Made by a program: the position numbers and the translations under genes. The notes below the pieces were generated by a model. That model saw only the letters and a list, made by a program, of their open reading frames with translations. It ran no database searches and had not been told where the DNA came from. Positions 21,666 through 32,292 of a DNA stretch of 64,000 nt are shown piece by piece. Origin of the DNA: Chelydra serpentina (lineage: Eukaryota; Chordata; Testudines; Chelydridae); the NCBI GenBank assembly GCA_037349315.1, contig JBAIAC010000004.1:33483001-33547000 (forward strand). Reading direction: 5' to 3'. The stretch's first letter is position 1. Each line of letters starts with the position of its first letter.

Positions 21666-21757
21666 TTGGGGTTGGTCCTGCTTTGAGCAGGGGGTTGGAC
21701 TAGATGACCTCCTGAGGTCCCTTCCAACCCTGAGATTCTATGATTCTATGATTCTAA

Positions 21758-23785
21758 AGCAACCTCTTACAAGAATCCTGTGAGGTTCCAAAGGTGAATA
21801 CAAAGGTCTTCAGTTCACCTCCAGGTCAGTACCCCCTTCCAACTCTATGGCCACCCCTCATAACACCATGAAGATAGTAAATTGTACCCTCTATTGGATG
21901 GTTGAAATTGTTGCCCAGTTTCTCATGGTGACCATTCACTTAGCCTTCTTTCCAGAACTACACAGCTCAACTTGTCACACCCATCTAATACTATAATTTC
22001 AGAACTTAGTTCTCACCATAGTGTGATGGGTCATATATGTTACTTGTTTCAAGTGTCAGTTTTATCCTCTGACTCAGCTTTTGATATTGCTCACATCCAA
22101 GTGTGATCTTTTGGTACCTCCATCTTTCATTCATCTATTAAAAAGCACTGTGGTGGGCTAGGTGTGCCTCCTTGAGTGCATCCTTCTTCCTATCAGGAGA
22201 CACTGAACTACTTCACAACGCATATTTCCAAAAATGACACACCCTTCCCCGATTCCCATTATATTCTCCAATTTCTGTTTTCTGTTGAATGCCATTGTGA
22301 TTGGCACAGTATAAGAAAATGATAGAGCTAAGGCTTATCATTGGAGTGAATCCATTTGGAAATATCTTCATCAGGGATGGTTCACTTGGGGATTGTGCAG
22401 GGACAGGGTCCCGAGTTGCCTAAACCAACATGTCTCCATAAAGAATCTGGTAAAGTCCAATTTGATACTATTGTGAATACTCATCAACCTGGTGACTGGT
22501 GCAAAAAAGGCCTAGAACACTGGATCTGATCTGTCCTCTGCAGCCATACAGCCTCAGCCAGGTCTGTTTCTTGCTGGCTGGGTCACCGTGCAACCTGTGC
22601 GGGCATTGCTTTTCTGAGCACAGTTACATAGTATATGTAAAATTTCCTTCTCAACTGGTGAATCAGTCTTCAGTCCTGGTAGGATTCCCTTTGCATTGCC
22701 TCCGAGCTCTGGTAATAATTGAGGTGGTGGTCTTTGCACTGCTGTTTGACCAGCGCCTGCAGTTCTCCAGAACCCTGGAATCCAACCCTAAATCCCATAG
22801 ATGCCAGTCTCCAGGAGCGGGGAGTACATCTAAAGTAACGTTTTATGCTGTGACACCTGGTCTTAACAAAAGTAAAAGCATATCTTCAACCATTTGGACT
22901 TATCGGTTGGGCTTTTGCAAGGCTAACAAATCACACAGAAGTGGTGTATGTTGTTGGAAAGAAAAGAATGAAAAGCAATTGACGCCTTTTGAAGGCAAAG
23001 CTATATGTTCCTGGGGAGAAATTTAATTATCTTCTCTGAGCTGTTGATCTTTGAATGAAGAAAAACTGTCACAATGGATTGCCTTAGCCATCAGACGTTG
23101 GCCCCAGGTGAACAGCATTTGAAGTTTTTCACTGAATTTATCATCTGCACGGCATACACTCAATAGATTTTCTCACATCAAGAAATAATACAAAGCTTCC
23201 CTGCATTTTCTCCCTAAAATTTTGACCCTTCAGTGCTGGGCTGGGATGCCTTCTTCTGGAATTGGGAACAGAATGTCTATTCCCACTTCCCCCCGTTGCT
23301 TCAAGGATTTTGAAGAAAAGCAGACAATGCCAAGCTTGATAACCCCAGGTGAATATGGATGCCTTGGTTCTCCCAGCTCTTGAACATCGTAGTGGAGCCT
23401 TGGTTGGTGTCTTCTTCTTTCCTATTCAGGTAGACTCATTGAAATGTCTGCCGTTAGGTTAGTTGTTGTTGTAGGGGGGCTGTTTTTGTTTTATGTAATT
23501 AGCAAAAGTGATTAAATAATATTGAAGGCTAATGATTTGCCAAACATCATTCTTTCACATACTTTTGCATATTTTACAAGATGAAAACATTCAGGATGGG
23601 TTAACTTTTTAAGTTTTATTTTTAAATATTTACAATAAGTTGGTGGGAGGGTACACATTAAATAGATTGGTTCCATGAATGAGTTTTGTACCGTGTGTAT
23701 TAGACTGCCTTTGTTTAATATTGAATTATTTTAGCTTATTACAATAGCCTAGGTAATTATTACTTATTTAGAGTTTAAGTCTCAC
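21758..23785. other. Intron, nothing recognised
   Basis: About 2 kb in which I recognise neither exon nor repeat. A 175-codon open frame at 22499-23026 has no family resemblance or splice support. Confidence 0.5.
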
Positions 23786-24436
23786 TGTAATCGGGTTGGA
23801 CTCACCCGGCGGTGCCTCCTGCTGGTTGCTCTGGGGAATCAGCTCGTCCAGCTGCGGAGCGCCCTCTACAGCCGGTGATCCGCCTTACCGCTCTGGCCCC
23901 ATGTCCCTCCCAAGACCTGGTGCCCCTTTAACTGGGGTGCTGCCTTCTGGCAGTACCCCCAAGATCTGGGTCTCCCCTCCCCGGGGAACCCCCTAACCCA
24001 CTATCCCCACCCCGTCTCAGTCATAGGCTACTGCCAGTCACCTGGGGCAGACTGCAATATAAGCCACTCATCACAGGCAAGGCTGGGTTTGGACCTGCTG
24101 CCTCGTGGGCTTCCCCCTGCAACACCTGTACCCAGTTGGCCTAAGACCAGGCCACAGCCTGGGGTTTTCTCAGGCTGGAGCTCCCCAGCTGCTCTGGCCT
24201 TTCCCCAGCCCTGCTTCACTCTAGGTACCTACTCATGTCCCTGCAGTTAGGCCCGTCTCTCTTTACAGTCAGAGGAAGACTGTCTGAGCTCCTGGCCCTT
24301 TTATAAGGGCCTGCTGTAGCCTGATTGAGGCGTGGCCCAGCTGCGGCTGCTTCCCCAATCAGCCTGCTCCCAGCCTCAGCCCTCTCCCAGGGCTGTTTCA
24401 AGCCCTCAGGGCAAGAGCGGGGTAGACCCCGCTACA
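23786..24436 (-). mobile_element. Solo LTR with 5-bp TSD
   Basis: The 651-bp block begins TGTAATCGGG and ends CCGCTACA, so it has TG..CA termini on either strand. It is flanked by CTCAC at 23781-23785 and 24437-24441. A TATA box in minus orientation (CCTTATAAAAGGGCC, about 24295-24310) sets the strand. There is no internal coding part next to it, so it is a solo LTR left by recombination. The family (gypsy-type or endogenous retrovirus) cannot be told from the LTR alone. Confidence 0.85.
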
Positions 24437-24441
24437 CTCAC

Positions 24442-25689
24442 CTATTCTGAGGAAAGAAATAGGCTTCCACTTTGGGAAATGAGAATGTTTTGGGTCTTTC
24501 ATTTAAGGTATTCTGATGCTACTAATTAAGATACATTCTTAGTACTTCTGTTTCTTGTTATCATCTGAACATGAATAGCTGTCACGTTCTTTTTCAGTGA
24601 TTTATTTAACTTTGTTTCTGAAGGAACAAGAATGGACACTGTAGAGTTAAGCACGAGGTTTTATTACGCACAGCGCTGGCGGAGTGTTACTTTGCTTATT
24701 AGGCTTAGAGACACTGCCAAGCAATTGATTACAATAGATTATATAGGGTATTTATGGATGGAGGGAAGCGACGGCATGGGAGGGTCCGAGCCCCTGGATA
24801 GGTTTTAGCAGCAAGACAAGATTACCACAATAAGCCAATAGTTTAAAAGATTACATACTGGCTCCGCCCATGGTTTAGGTTAACATACAACATATTGTTA
24901 GTACACAGGTGTTTTTACTTAAACAATGTATAAAGTGTATAATTATAAAATGTATAACTTGAATTTTGATTTGGGGTTTATAGGAATGAGGTAGCTTTTC
25001 CGGCTGTTTAACAGGTACATTTCTGGGGGTTAAAGCAAAAAGATATTGAAAAATACATGGCAATAGAAATTGTTTTTAGGGTGCCCCATTGTGCTTTTAA
25101 AAGCTAGCATTGGCAGCGGGGGGTGGGGTGGGTGGGGCGGGGGACAGGATATATATGTGAAAGGGTGTATGATATTTCCTTCCTGAACCAAGAGGGGGAC
25201 ATTGAGGCCCCTTTAATGCTTGGTATGTCTGCAACTTCTGATAAGGACACCGATTACCACTTTCCATCTGGAGTTTGCTGACTGCTTATCTAGTAAGAAG
25301 CAAGGTTATTTTTTGTTTATTTAGCCAATATTGTTTATTGTTAACTAGGCCTCCAGGCCTTAGACCAAGCTGTGGACTTTGGGCCTATGTGAAAGGTTTT
25401 TAGCAGAGACTGTGGTCTGGATTTTACATACACAATAAATGGATTTTGGCTCTTCAGTTTCCTAGCAACCTCTTGTTTTTAAAAGCAACACTGTCAAAGC
25501 TGGTAAGCCTGAAATTATCTCTGCCAGCTTTGTTTTGGTACATGTCATGCAGCTGCTTGTGAGCTAGAAGAATAACTGAATCTTACAAGAATGCTTCACT
25601 CAAGGCTAAGACATGAGATATTCCCATGATCTAATGTGATCTCTAGGAAACTAGGAATATATCCATATTGCACCCCTAGTTCTACACAC
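24442..25689. other. Intron with possible second LTR remnant
   Basis: Around 24650-24680 the minus strand reads GTGCGTAATAAAACCTCGTG, a polyadenylation-signal context typical of an LTR. A G-rich, polypurine-like run lies at 25117-25147. No termini or duplication were found, so this is only a possibility. Confidence 0.25.
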
Positions 25690-25820
25690 TGCTTATTACT
25701 TCTATTACATTATTGCCCAGTTTGCTTAGTTTGGATCAAGGCTCCATTGTGTTAGGGACTGTACAAACACAGAATAAAACATAGTTCCTGGTCTGAAAGG
25801 TAATGTTGGAAAAGTCGGTA
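25690..25820 (-). mobile_element. L2-like LINE 3' tail
   Basis: Antisense tail with GGCTCCATTGTGTTAGGGAC then TGTACAAACACAGAATAAAA and a TTCCTGGTCTGAAAGG block, homologous to the tails at 5038-7200, 38560 and 60845. Confidence 0.55.
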
Positions 25821-26564
25821 TCAAAAAAGAACTGGCTTGAATATTGAAAGCAGAGAGTGGTTTTTCAAGAAGGGTGGTGACTAGTGGGCTACCACTGATA
25901 ATTAGGCCCACTTAAGTTATTGTAGGTATTGAAAACTTGATATAGCAATACCTATATAGGGAAGAAAGACTGTAATTCATTATAATTTTTGAATTTCTGT
26001 ATGAGTAGATGTGAAGAATATTAACCAATAGGAATGAGTATACAGTCAGTAGTCATATGCTATAAATCACTACATGAGAAAAATGTGGTTGTTGAATATG
26101 GAAATCAAACACTTTGACACAGTGCTTATCAAAAGCTTATCCCTGGGGAAGATATTTCCTCCGCTCTATCATTTTCTTATACTGAGCATGCTGCAACTGC
26201 TGCTGAGCAGGACTTTCCCTGGAATTGCAGTTCTGGTCTGCTAAAAACGAAGCCTTGTCTGGCACCTGAGCTGGGAGACTGCCTGACGTTGGTGCTATAG
26301 GACTTTCATGTATATTCTGGAGTGTCTAATAAAATTGCTTTTATCAATTTAAAGCACTATAGAATATAGGCTACTAGACTAAAATGAGGTAAATATGTTT
26401 AAAAATTTGCCCCACTCTTTTAAACTCACATTTTAAAAATGATTTAATGTTTGACGTGGAACATATCTGTTGATTTGTCATCGTAGGGTTTCTGTAGTAC
26501 CTAACACCTCAGTATCTTAGGCCCAGTTCAGTTTTTCTTATCAGATGTGAAACTTGCAACACCA
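25821..26564. other. Intron, nothing recognised
   Basis: AT-rich, no exon or family recognised. Confidence 0.45.
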
Positions 26565-27300
26565 ATTTGCAGCAGCCTCATCAGCAAAGTGTAGAGCCTT
26601 CAGTCCACCATCAAATCTGGTCAGAGGGCAGTCATCAGTGTGTAACATTGTCCGTCTTTGGCCACAGCTGAATGAGGGATCCTTTTGTTGAACCAAAGTG
26701 TGCAGGCTGGCTGCATATTAACCCTTCCCCAATCAAAATCAGTTAAGAATGGTTGATGAGTGGCATAGCAAATCAAAGCCAGGTACACACATGGTCAGGA
26801 CAGTTATAGGAGACTGGTTTCTGACGTCAGCTGCAGATCATTTGTCAGAGCACATAGACTTCACAGAGAAATCTGGGCGGGACAGATGATCCCACAGTGG
26901 GTACCTTGATGACAAGTGCGCTCTTGGGTGCTTGAAGAGGTCTGTGTATAGTGGTAGGCTCAGATTTGCCCTGATCTTCTCAACCATTCTGGCTGTAGCA
27001 GTCTCACAACAGATGTGTGGAGGAGTGATGTTGCTTAACATGGGGAGTCATGGTACTGGTGTGGGTCTAATCATCCCAGTTTAATGCACACGATTAAACG
27101 TAGTTATGTGTCAACCAACTTGACGTGAGTTGAATGGAGCTAGATTGGAGATTTTGGTGCATAGTAATAGAGGGCTAACCCTGATGATCGGGTAGTTTGA
27201 GCATTTGCTCCCTAAGAAGTGCTGGTCAGTTTGCGTAGAAGGTTGTTGTGTGTCCTCACCTTAGATGCAGTTTTCCTCAAGTGGTTAAGATGTGTGAGAG
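26565..27300 (-). pseudogene. Non-LTR retrotransposon polymerase C-terminus, eroded
   Basis: The minus strand reads KTASKV.THNNLLRKLT, then a gap, then HVKLVDT, then MLSNITPPHICCETATARMV, EKIRANLSLPLYTDLF and HLSSRYPLWDHLSRPDFSV. After a stop come VPGFDLLCHSS and the end LLTRFDGGLKALHFADEAA. This is the tail of a non-LTR polymerase of a type often annotated as jockey- or pol-like, distinct from the CR1, L2 and RTE copies here. Several stops and frameshifts are present. Confidence 0.7.
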
Positions 27301-28200
27301 AAATGCAGTGGTTCCAAGCACAGAATTATTACTGAAGCATGTGGTTAAATCCTTTTTACATCAGTGAGTCTTCAGTTATACACACAACTTTAAGCATGTA
27401 CATAAATGCTTTGCTGAATTAGGTCAAAGTGTTCAACATCAAAGTGATATGCTGCAGCAAATTATGGATGAAATTAATCCTGGTGCAGCAGGCTTGTGCA
27501 AGGTCATCCTAACACTTTGGCCCTCAACACAAGCAAGACAAGTCCATAAGGTTTGTATGGTGGTATTGCCACACTGGAGTTAACCTGATTCTATGTGAAA
27601 ACTTCCTGTATTCTTTTACTCCAATTCTTCTCTTTCTGTATATTACCTGGAAGATAAGGAGACACAACGCTCTTGTACTTCTCATCAATCCAGTTTAGGA
27701 CCATCAATTTTGTGCTTGGATCATATGGATGGGTCATTAGGGCATGGGTGCTTCTACCTGTGCTCCCAGATCCTTCTCATTGTAAGACCAAATATTTTCT
27801 AGCCAAATAACTGAAGAGTCCCTATGGTAGGTGATGTAGATCATGATACCTTATGAAATACTGATGTTGAATGCTCTAAGGAAGTGCAATCTCTCAAAGT
27901 TCAGCAAGGAAGTGTTATTCTCTGAAATCAAAGCAATTTCATTTTGGCCTTGACTAAAGAGTTGTCACGTCATCATTTCCTGAGATTGTGATCTTTAAAG
28001 AAGTCTTTTCCAATATAAGGGTGCACTTAGAAGCTGTTTCTGCTTATCATCTACAAGTAAATTTCATCTCTCTTTAGTCCTCCTATTGTTACTGTGGGTG
28101 GGGTTTTTGGGGTTTTTTTTTAGTTACGAAGATTCCAGATTTGATCCCCCCAACATATGTGATGTCTGTATAAATGTGTAAAAAATTGATTGCAATTGAT
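27301..28200. other. Intron, nothing recognised
   Basis: No exon or nameable repeat. Confidence 0.45.
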
Positions 28201-28211
28201 AATTGCAGGAT
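28201..28211. repeat. Target-site duplication, left copy (RTE)
   Basis: AATTGCAGGAT, repeated exactly at 30580-30590. Confidence 0.88.
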
Positions 28212-28672
28212 GCAACATCTCAACTTGTCAGCAAATATACTATAGTCCTCATCACACTTTTCCATCTGGCTCCAGTCAAACCCAGAAATCGCTTTTTTCA
28301 GCTTTGCTTCATCAAATGTCTTCGGCTGCTGTTTCCTGTTTGCCATCTGTAACGCCTTCTTTTCCACCGCTTCGTCGAAAATCAACTTCGCTCTAAGCAG
28401 GCGATGGTCACTGCCGGTGTTGAATGGCTGCACCACAGAGACGTCTTGAACGATGCGCCTTTTATTGACTAAAATATAGTCGATTTCATTCTTACTCTTC
28501 GCGTTTGGTGCGATCCATGTCCACCTTCTTGAGATCTTCTTTTTGTACCAGGTGTTTGCCACGTACAGTTCTTTGATTTCTGCCATCGCTACCAGCCTCT
28601 CTCCTCTTTCATTCCTTTCAACGCTGCCGTATCTCCCTATGAACTTTTCGCCAGCTTTCCCTCGCCCGACCA
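28212..28672 (-). pseudogene. RTE endonuclease domain, inverted segment
   Basis: On the minus strand: VGRGKAGEKFIGRYGSVERN, ERGERLVAMAEIKELYVANT, RRWTWIAPNAKSKNEIDYIL and VQPFNTGSDHRLLRAKLIFD. These are the C-terminal motifs of an RTE apurinic-type endonuclease (the SDH box is present). It ends near YSIFADKLRCC at the inner junction with the flank. The N-terminal part of the endonuclease is missing. Confidence 0.85.
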
Positions 28673-30551
28673 TAAAAGCGGCTAAAATTAAAAAGCTGAA
28701 GAAGGCGAAGGGAAGAATCTTGATTGAAACGAAAAGCTTGTTGGAGAAGCGGAGAAACATGAAAAGGAGCTCGGATAACAACCTCGAGTACTCCATTCTG
28801 TGCAAGCTTATACGGCGAAAACTGAAAGATGACTTCGAGAACTTCCGGAAAGAAAAGCTCCTTAAAACAGCTGAATCACGCAAGAGCCTCGGGACATGCA
28901 AGCGGGAATTGACGCAGTATAGATTGAGCGTAACAGCATTGAAGAACAAGGATGGAGAGACAGTAATCGACAGAGCAGGGATGGAGGAGGTCTGCAAGGA
29001 CTTCTATACAGAACTGTTCAAATCAAGAATCAACGTCCCCCTCCCAGCCCTCGAAGAGTCAGAAGAACGCATCCCCCCAATAATCATCAGCAAAGTCCGA
29101 AGCGCACTACACCAGATGAAGAAGGGAAAAGCTCCAGGCAAAGATGGAATAACGTCAGAAATGATTTATGCAGGAGGCGAAAAACTTTGGAAGGCCCTCG
29201 CTTTAAGATTCAGTCGATATCTTGAAGAAGGAAAAATACCATCAAGCTGGAAGGAGTCGAATACCATCTTGCTGCACAAGAAGGGTGATCGAGAAAATCT
29301 TAAGTACTACCGCCCTATATGCCTGCTCTCTCACATCTACAAGCTCTTCACAAAGGTGATAACGAATCGACTTTCGCAGAGTCTGGATGAACAGCCGAGA
29401 GAGCAGGCAGGGTTTCGAAGAAATTTCAGTACAATCGACCATATATTTACCCTTAGCCAGCTCCTAGAAAGAGCGAGGGAATACAAACTCCCGCTGTGCA
29501 TTGCTTTTGTCGACTATGAAAAGGCCTTCGATAGTGTTGAGTTTAACGCAATATCAAAGGCGCTCGCAGAGCAGGGCATTAACACGCAGTACATTAGTTT
29601 GTTGAAGGAAGCGAATACTGGATGTACAACAGACATTACTCTCCTTGAAACTCCCCTCCGCATCCCAATCGAGAGGCGTAAAGCAAGGAGATACAATTTC
29701 ACCGAAACTATTCACCGCCTGCCTCGAAATGGTTATGAACAAGATCAATTGGAGAAGTGGTGTCAACATAAACGGAGAGAGATTCTCATCTCAGATTTGC
29801 AGATGACATTGTACTAATTGCCGAAAGCACCAACCAACTGCAGAGCATGCTACGAAGACTCGACAAGAAAAGTAGTTAGGTCGGCCTGAAAATGAACCGC
29901 TGCAAAATGAAATATATGCGATCAGACGTCTTACCAAAAGCCCGAATAACAGTAACAGGAGAAGACATCGAAGAAGTGGAACAGTACATATATTTGGGCC
30001 AAGAAGTTAATATGCGCCAAGACCTGAACGGAGAACTCTCGCGAAGGATTCAGGCAGGATGGTGTGCGTTTAATTCCATCAAGGATGTCCTCAAAGGAAA
30101 AATTGACAAGACCACACGTAAAAATATTTTCAATTCAGCAGTGCTGCCAGCCATGCTGTATGGCAGTGAAACGTGGGCACTGACGAAGAGAGAAGAGCAA
30201 CGGCTGTTGGTAGCTGAAAGGGCAATGGAACGAGCTATGTTGGGAATCTCCCTTCTGGATCGTATACCAAATGAAATCATCAGAGAACGCAGCGGTGTGA
30301 AAGATATTGTCGTGGAAAGCAGACATAACAAGATGCGATGGGCGGGCCACACAGCACGGCTCACGGATAACAGGTGGACTGCAATCATTGCTGAGTGGTA
30401 CCCGCAAGAACAGAAAAGACCCCCCGGTCGGCCTCCAAGAAGATGGGAAGATGACATCGTTAAACGTTTCGGACGAACGTGGAGAAGAAAGGCAAGAGTG
30501 CGAGAAGAATGGCAGACGTGTTGTGATCGGCGCAGTCTTAACGACAGCTGA
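28673..30551 (+). pseudogene. RTE reverse transcriptase, frameshifted
   Basis: The frame containing 28673-29690 gives LLEKRRNMKRSSDNNLEYSI, KKGKAPGKDGITSEMI, LKYYRPICLLSHIYKLF and LCIAFVDYEKAFDSVEF. Near 29680 the frame moves to GVKQGDTISPKLF, and near 29790 it moves again to the catalytic box FADDIVLIAES. A stop follows (AAG-AGT-AGT-TAG near 29876). The C-terminal part 29892-30551 is open: VEQYIYLGQEVNMRQDLNGE, PAMLYGSETWALTKREEQRL, RHNKMRWAGHTARL and RPPGRPPRRWEDDIVKRF. All catalytic motifs are recognisable, so decay is modest. Confidence 0.88.
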
Positions 30552-30579
30552 AGTCTGATCGATCCAGGTGATCCAGGTG

Positions 30580-30590
30580 AATTGCAGGAT
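30580..30590. repeat. Target-site duplication, right copy (RTE)
   Basis: AATTGCAGGAT, identical to 28201-28211. Confidence 0.88.
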
Positions 30591-30681
30591 AAATAATGTG
30601 GTTCTAACATTTTTGTGATCACTAAGTTCAGTCACAGCAACTAAGGCATTCCCATATCCATAATAGCATCTATCTATTTGT

Positions 30682-30796
30682 ATCAGCGGGGTAGCCGTGT
30701 TAGTCTGTATTAGTAGGGGGTTTTTACCCATGAAAGCTTATGCCCAAATAAATCTATTAGTCTTGCAGCGCCACGGGACTCCTCTTTGTTTTTGTC
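30682..30796. mobile_element. Short fold-back Penelope fragment
   Basis: It starts ATCAGCGGGGTAGCCGTGTT (PLE signature). After GTATTAGTAG the orientation flips: GGGGGTTTTTACCCATGAAA, GCTTATGCCCAAATAAATC and CACGGGACTCCTC are the reverse complement of the usual continuation. CTATTTGT flanks it at 30674-30681 and 30797-30804, a likely 8-bp duplication. It contains only the stem II and GAAA half of the hammerhead-like motif. Confidence 0.7.
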
Positions 30797-31040
30797 CTAT
30801 TTGTCTTTCTGTTTAATTTTGCAATATGAATTTGTTGTATTACAGTACCTTATTTATATACCAAAGTGGGTCCTTTGTATGAATCAGAAGTTTTTTTAAA
30901 AACCCTTAGTCTTTTAGGAAATGATGTTTTGTTCCAGCTTTATACGTAGCTGGTTTATCTTTGAGTGGAAGGAGTTTATTTCCAAGGAACATTCTATTCT
31001 TTATTGTTGCTTTATTTTCTTAATATTTATCCAACTGCAG

Positions 31041-31201
31041 GAATAAAAGAGTTGTCCCCACCACCTCTGAATCTAAAACGTCTGTATAAAGAGACATTGG
31101 AAATTGAGCCCATCTTGATAATTATTTCTCCTGGTGCTGATCCTTCTCAAGAACTACAAGAACTTGCCAATGTGGAAAGACATGGAGAGTGCTACCACCA
31201 G
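31041..31201 (+). CDS. DYNC2H1: DYNC2H1 exon 4 of 10 in window
   Basis: A 161-bp exon that finishes the split Gly codon and encodes IKELSPPPLNLKRLYKETLE, then IEPILIIISPGADPSQELQE and LANVERHGECYHQ. The ILIIISPGADP segment is the degenerate P-loop strand and turn of dynein AAA6. The acceptor is CAACTGCAG at 31032-31040; the donor GT is at 31202-31203; the exon leaves phase 0. The 15.4-kb intron before it carries the CR1, solo LTR and RTE copies. Confidence 0.95.
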
Positions 31202-32108
31202 GTTGGTCTCAGATGTGCATAATGATACAATATAATGTTTGTGTTTAAAATGTTACAATGGTCATAGCAGTGGTTTTAATTTCTGTTTTTAACTGAAAAA
31301 GTTAAATCAGAAATTAAAGTAATGTTCAGTACTACTGATCTTCATTTTCTTTAGGAAATTCTGTAAAATAGTTTGAGAACCTTAAATATGAAGTATTAGT
31401 TAATTGATAGCTGATAGTAGTTTTGTACAGTACTTTACTCTTTCAGATCTGCCCAGTAGATCATTCAAGGTGGCTTCTCTGGGGAAACACTTAGATTCAA
31501 GAGGTGCATGTTTTGTGACAGCATGCAGTCTATCACTGACCAGCACAACAGATGCTTTCCTGCCTGTGTGAAAGCTGAACTGGTCTCCACATGTTGTTTG
31601 CTCTACACTGCATTTCATCACAAAAGGTCAATTGATTTGACAAAGGAGTCTGAAGATCCTTTTTTAAGAGCAGGTCTCATCAGCACATCCATCAGCACAA
31701 TATAACCTGACTATGGATTGCATCTGAATAAACAGAAGACTCCAACCTTCTCTAAGCTTCTCGGTTTCAAGTGGAGAGAATATTTGGTACCATTGAATGC
31801 AGCTCTTAAAAAGATGCCCAGTAAGGACGAGAAGTACTCATCTTCAAAAGTTAGCTGTTTAGAGCTGACCAAGATTAGCTACAATTTGGTCCATGGTATG
31901 TGTGTAACCTGACAGCAATTAACCTTTTAAGGTCTTCACATAAAACTGATGCATTCGTCCCCAATGGGTATTTGAATATGAAGTACTCCACTTTGGATCT
32001 GAAGCAATCTTCCTCAACTCCTCTGATAACATCACAACAGGATAGGGGCAGTTTAATCTTGCCTCTCAGCATTCTTTGAATTTATACCTTTTTCTAAACT
32101 GAATGCTG
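31202..32108. other. Intron, nothing certain
   Basis: The segment 31430-32090 has a higher GC content than the flanking intron and looks like old repeat sequence, but I cannot name it. Confidence 0.4.
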
Positions 32109-32292
32109 GGGGGGGGATAGCTCAGTGGTTTGAGCATTTGGCTTGCTAAACCCAGGGTTGTGAGTTCAATCCTTGAGGGGGCCATTTACGGATCTGGGGC
32201 AAAAATTGGGGATTGGTCCTGCTTTGCGCAGGGGGTTGGACTAGATGACTTCCTGAGGTCCCTTCCAACCCTGAGATTCTATGATTCTATGT
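32109..32292 (+). mobile_element. tRNA-derived SINE with CR1 tail
   Basis: The head is tRNA-like. Box A, TAGCTCAGTGG, is at 32118-32128 and box B, GGTTGTGAGTTCAATCC, at 32156-32172. The spacing fits an internal pol III promoter. From about 32211 the sequence is the CR1 3' end (GGGGGTTGGACTAGATGACT, CCCTTCCAACCCTGAGATTC, then ATTCTATG repeats). Such a chimera is mobilised in trans by CR1. It is very similar to the CR1 3' end at 21670-21757. Confidence 0.9.

Larger units (their letters stand above)
17278..21757 (+). mobile_element. CR1 LINE, near full length
   Basis: About 4.5 kb in the DYNC2H1 sense direction. It has a GC-rich 5' leader (17278-17758, with a TTTATAAAG box at about 17311-17319), ORF1 and ORF2. 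The 3' end is classic: GGGTTGGACTAGATGACCTC, then CCTTCCAACCC and the terminal ATTCTATG repeats at 21735-21757. Full-length CR1 copies are rare because most are 5'-truncated. Three disabling changes in ORF2 show that it is no longer autonomous, but the low number suggests a fairly recent insertion. Confidence 0.93.
28212..30579 (+). mobile_element. RTE-clade LINE, 5' inverted by twin priming
   Basis: The 2.37-kb insertion is bounded by an 11-bp duplication. The first about 460 bp are inverted (endonuclease domain on the minus strand) and the rest (from about 28673) is in sense, with polymerase through to the 3' end. The 3' end carries a short GATCCAGGT repeat (30561-30579) rather than a poly-A, as RTE elements often do. 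An inverted 5' part joined to a direct 3' part is the mark of twin priming. Confidence 0.88.

Noticed and set aside
22499..23026. 175-codon open frame on the plus strand
   Set aside because: No family resemblance, no splice or promoter context, and ordinary intron composition; length is plausible by chance.
28543..28672. N-terminal extension of the RTE polymerase frame (from 28543)
   Set aside because: This part of the frame runs antisense through the inverted endonuclease segment; the true polymerase sequence starts near 28673.
32109..32185. Possible tRNA gene
   Set aside because: Box A and box B are present, but the sequence runs on into a CR1 tail; it is the head of a SINE.
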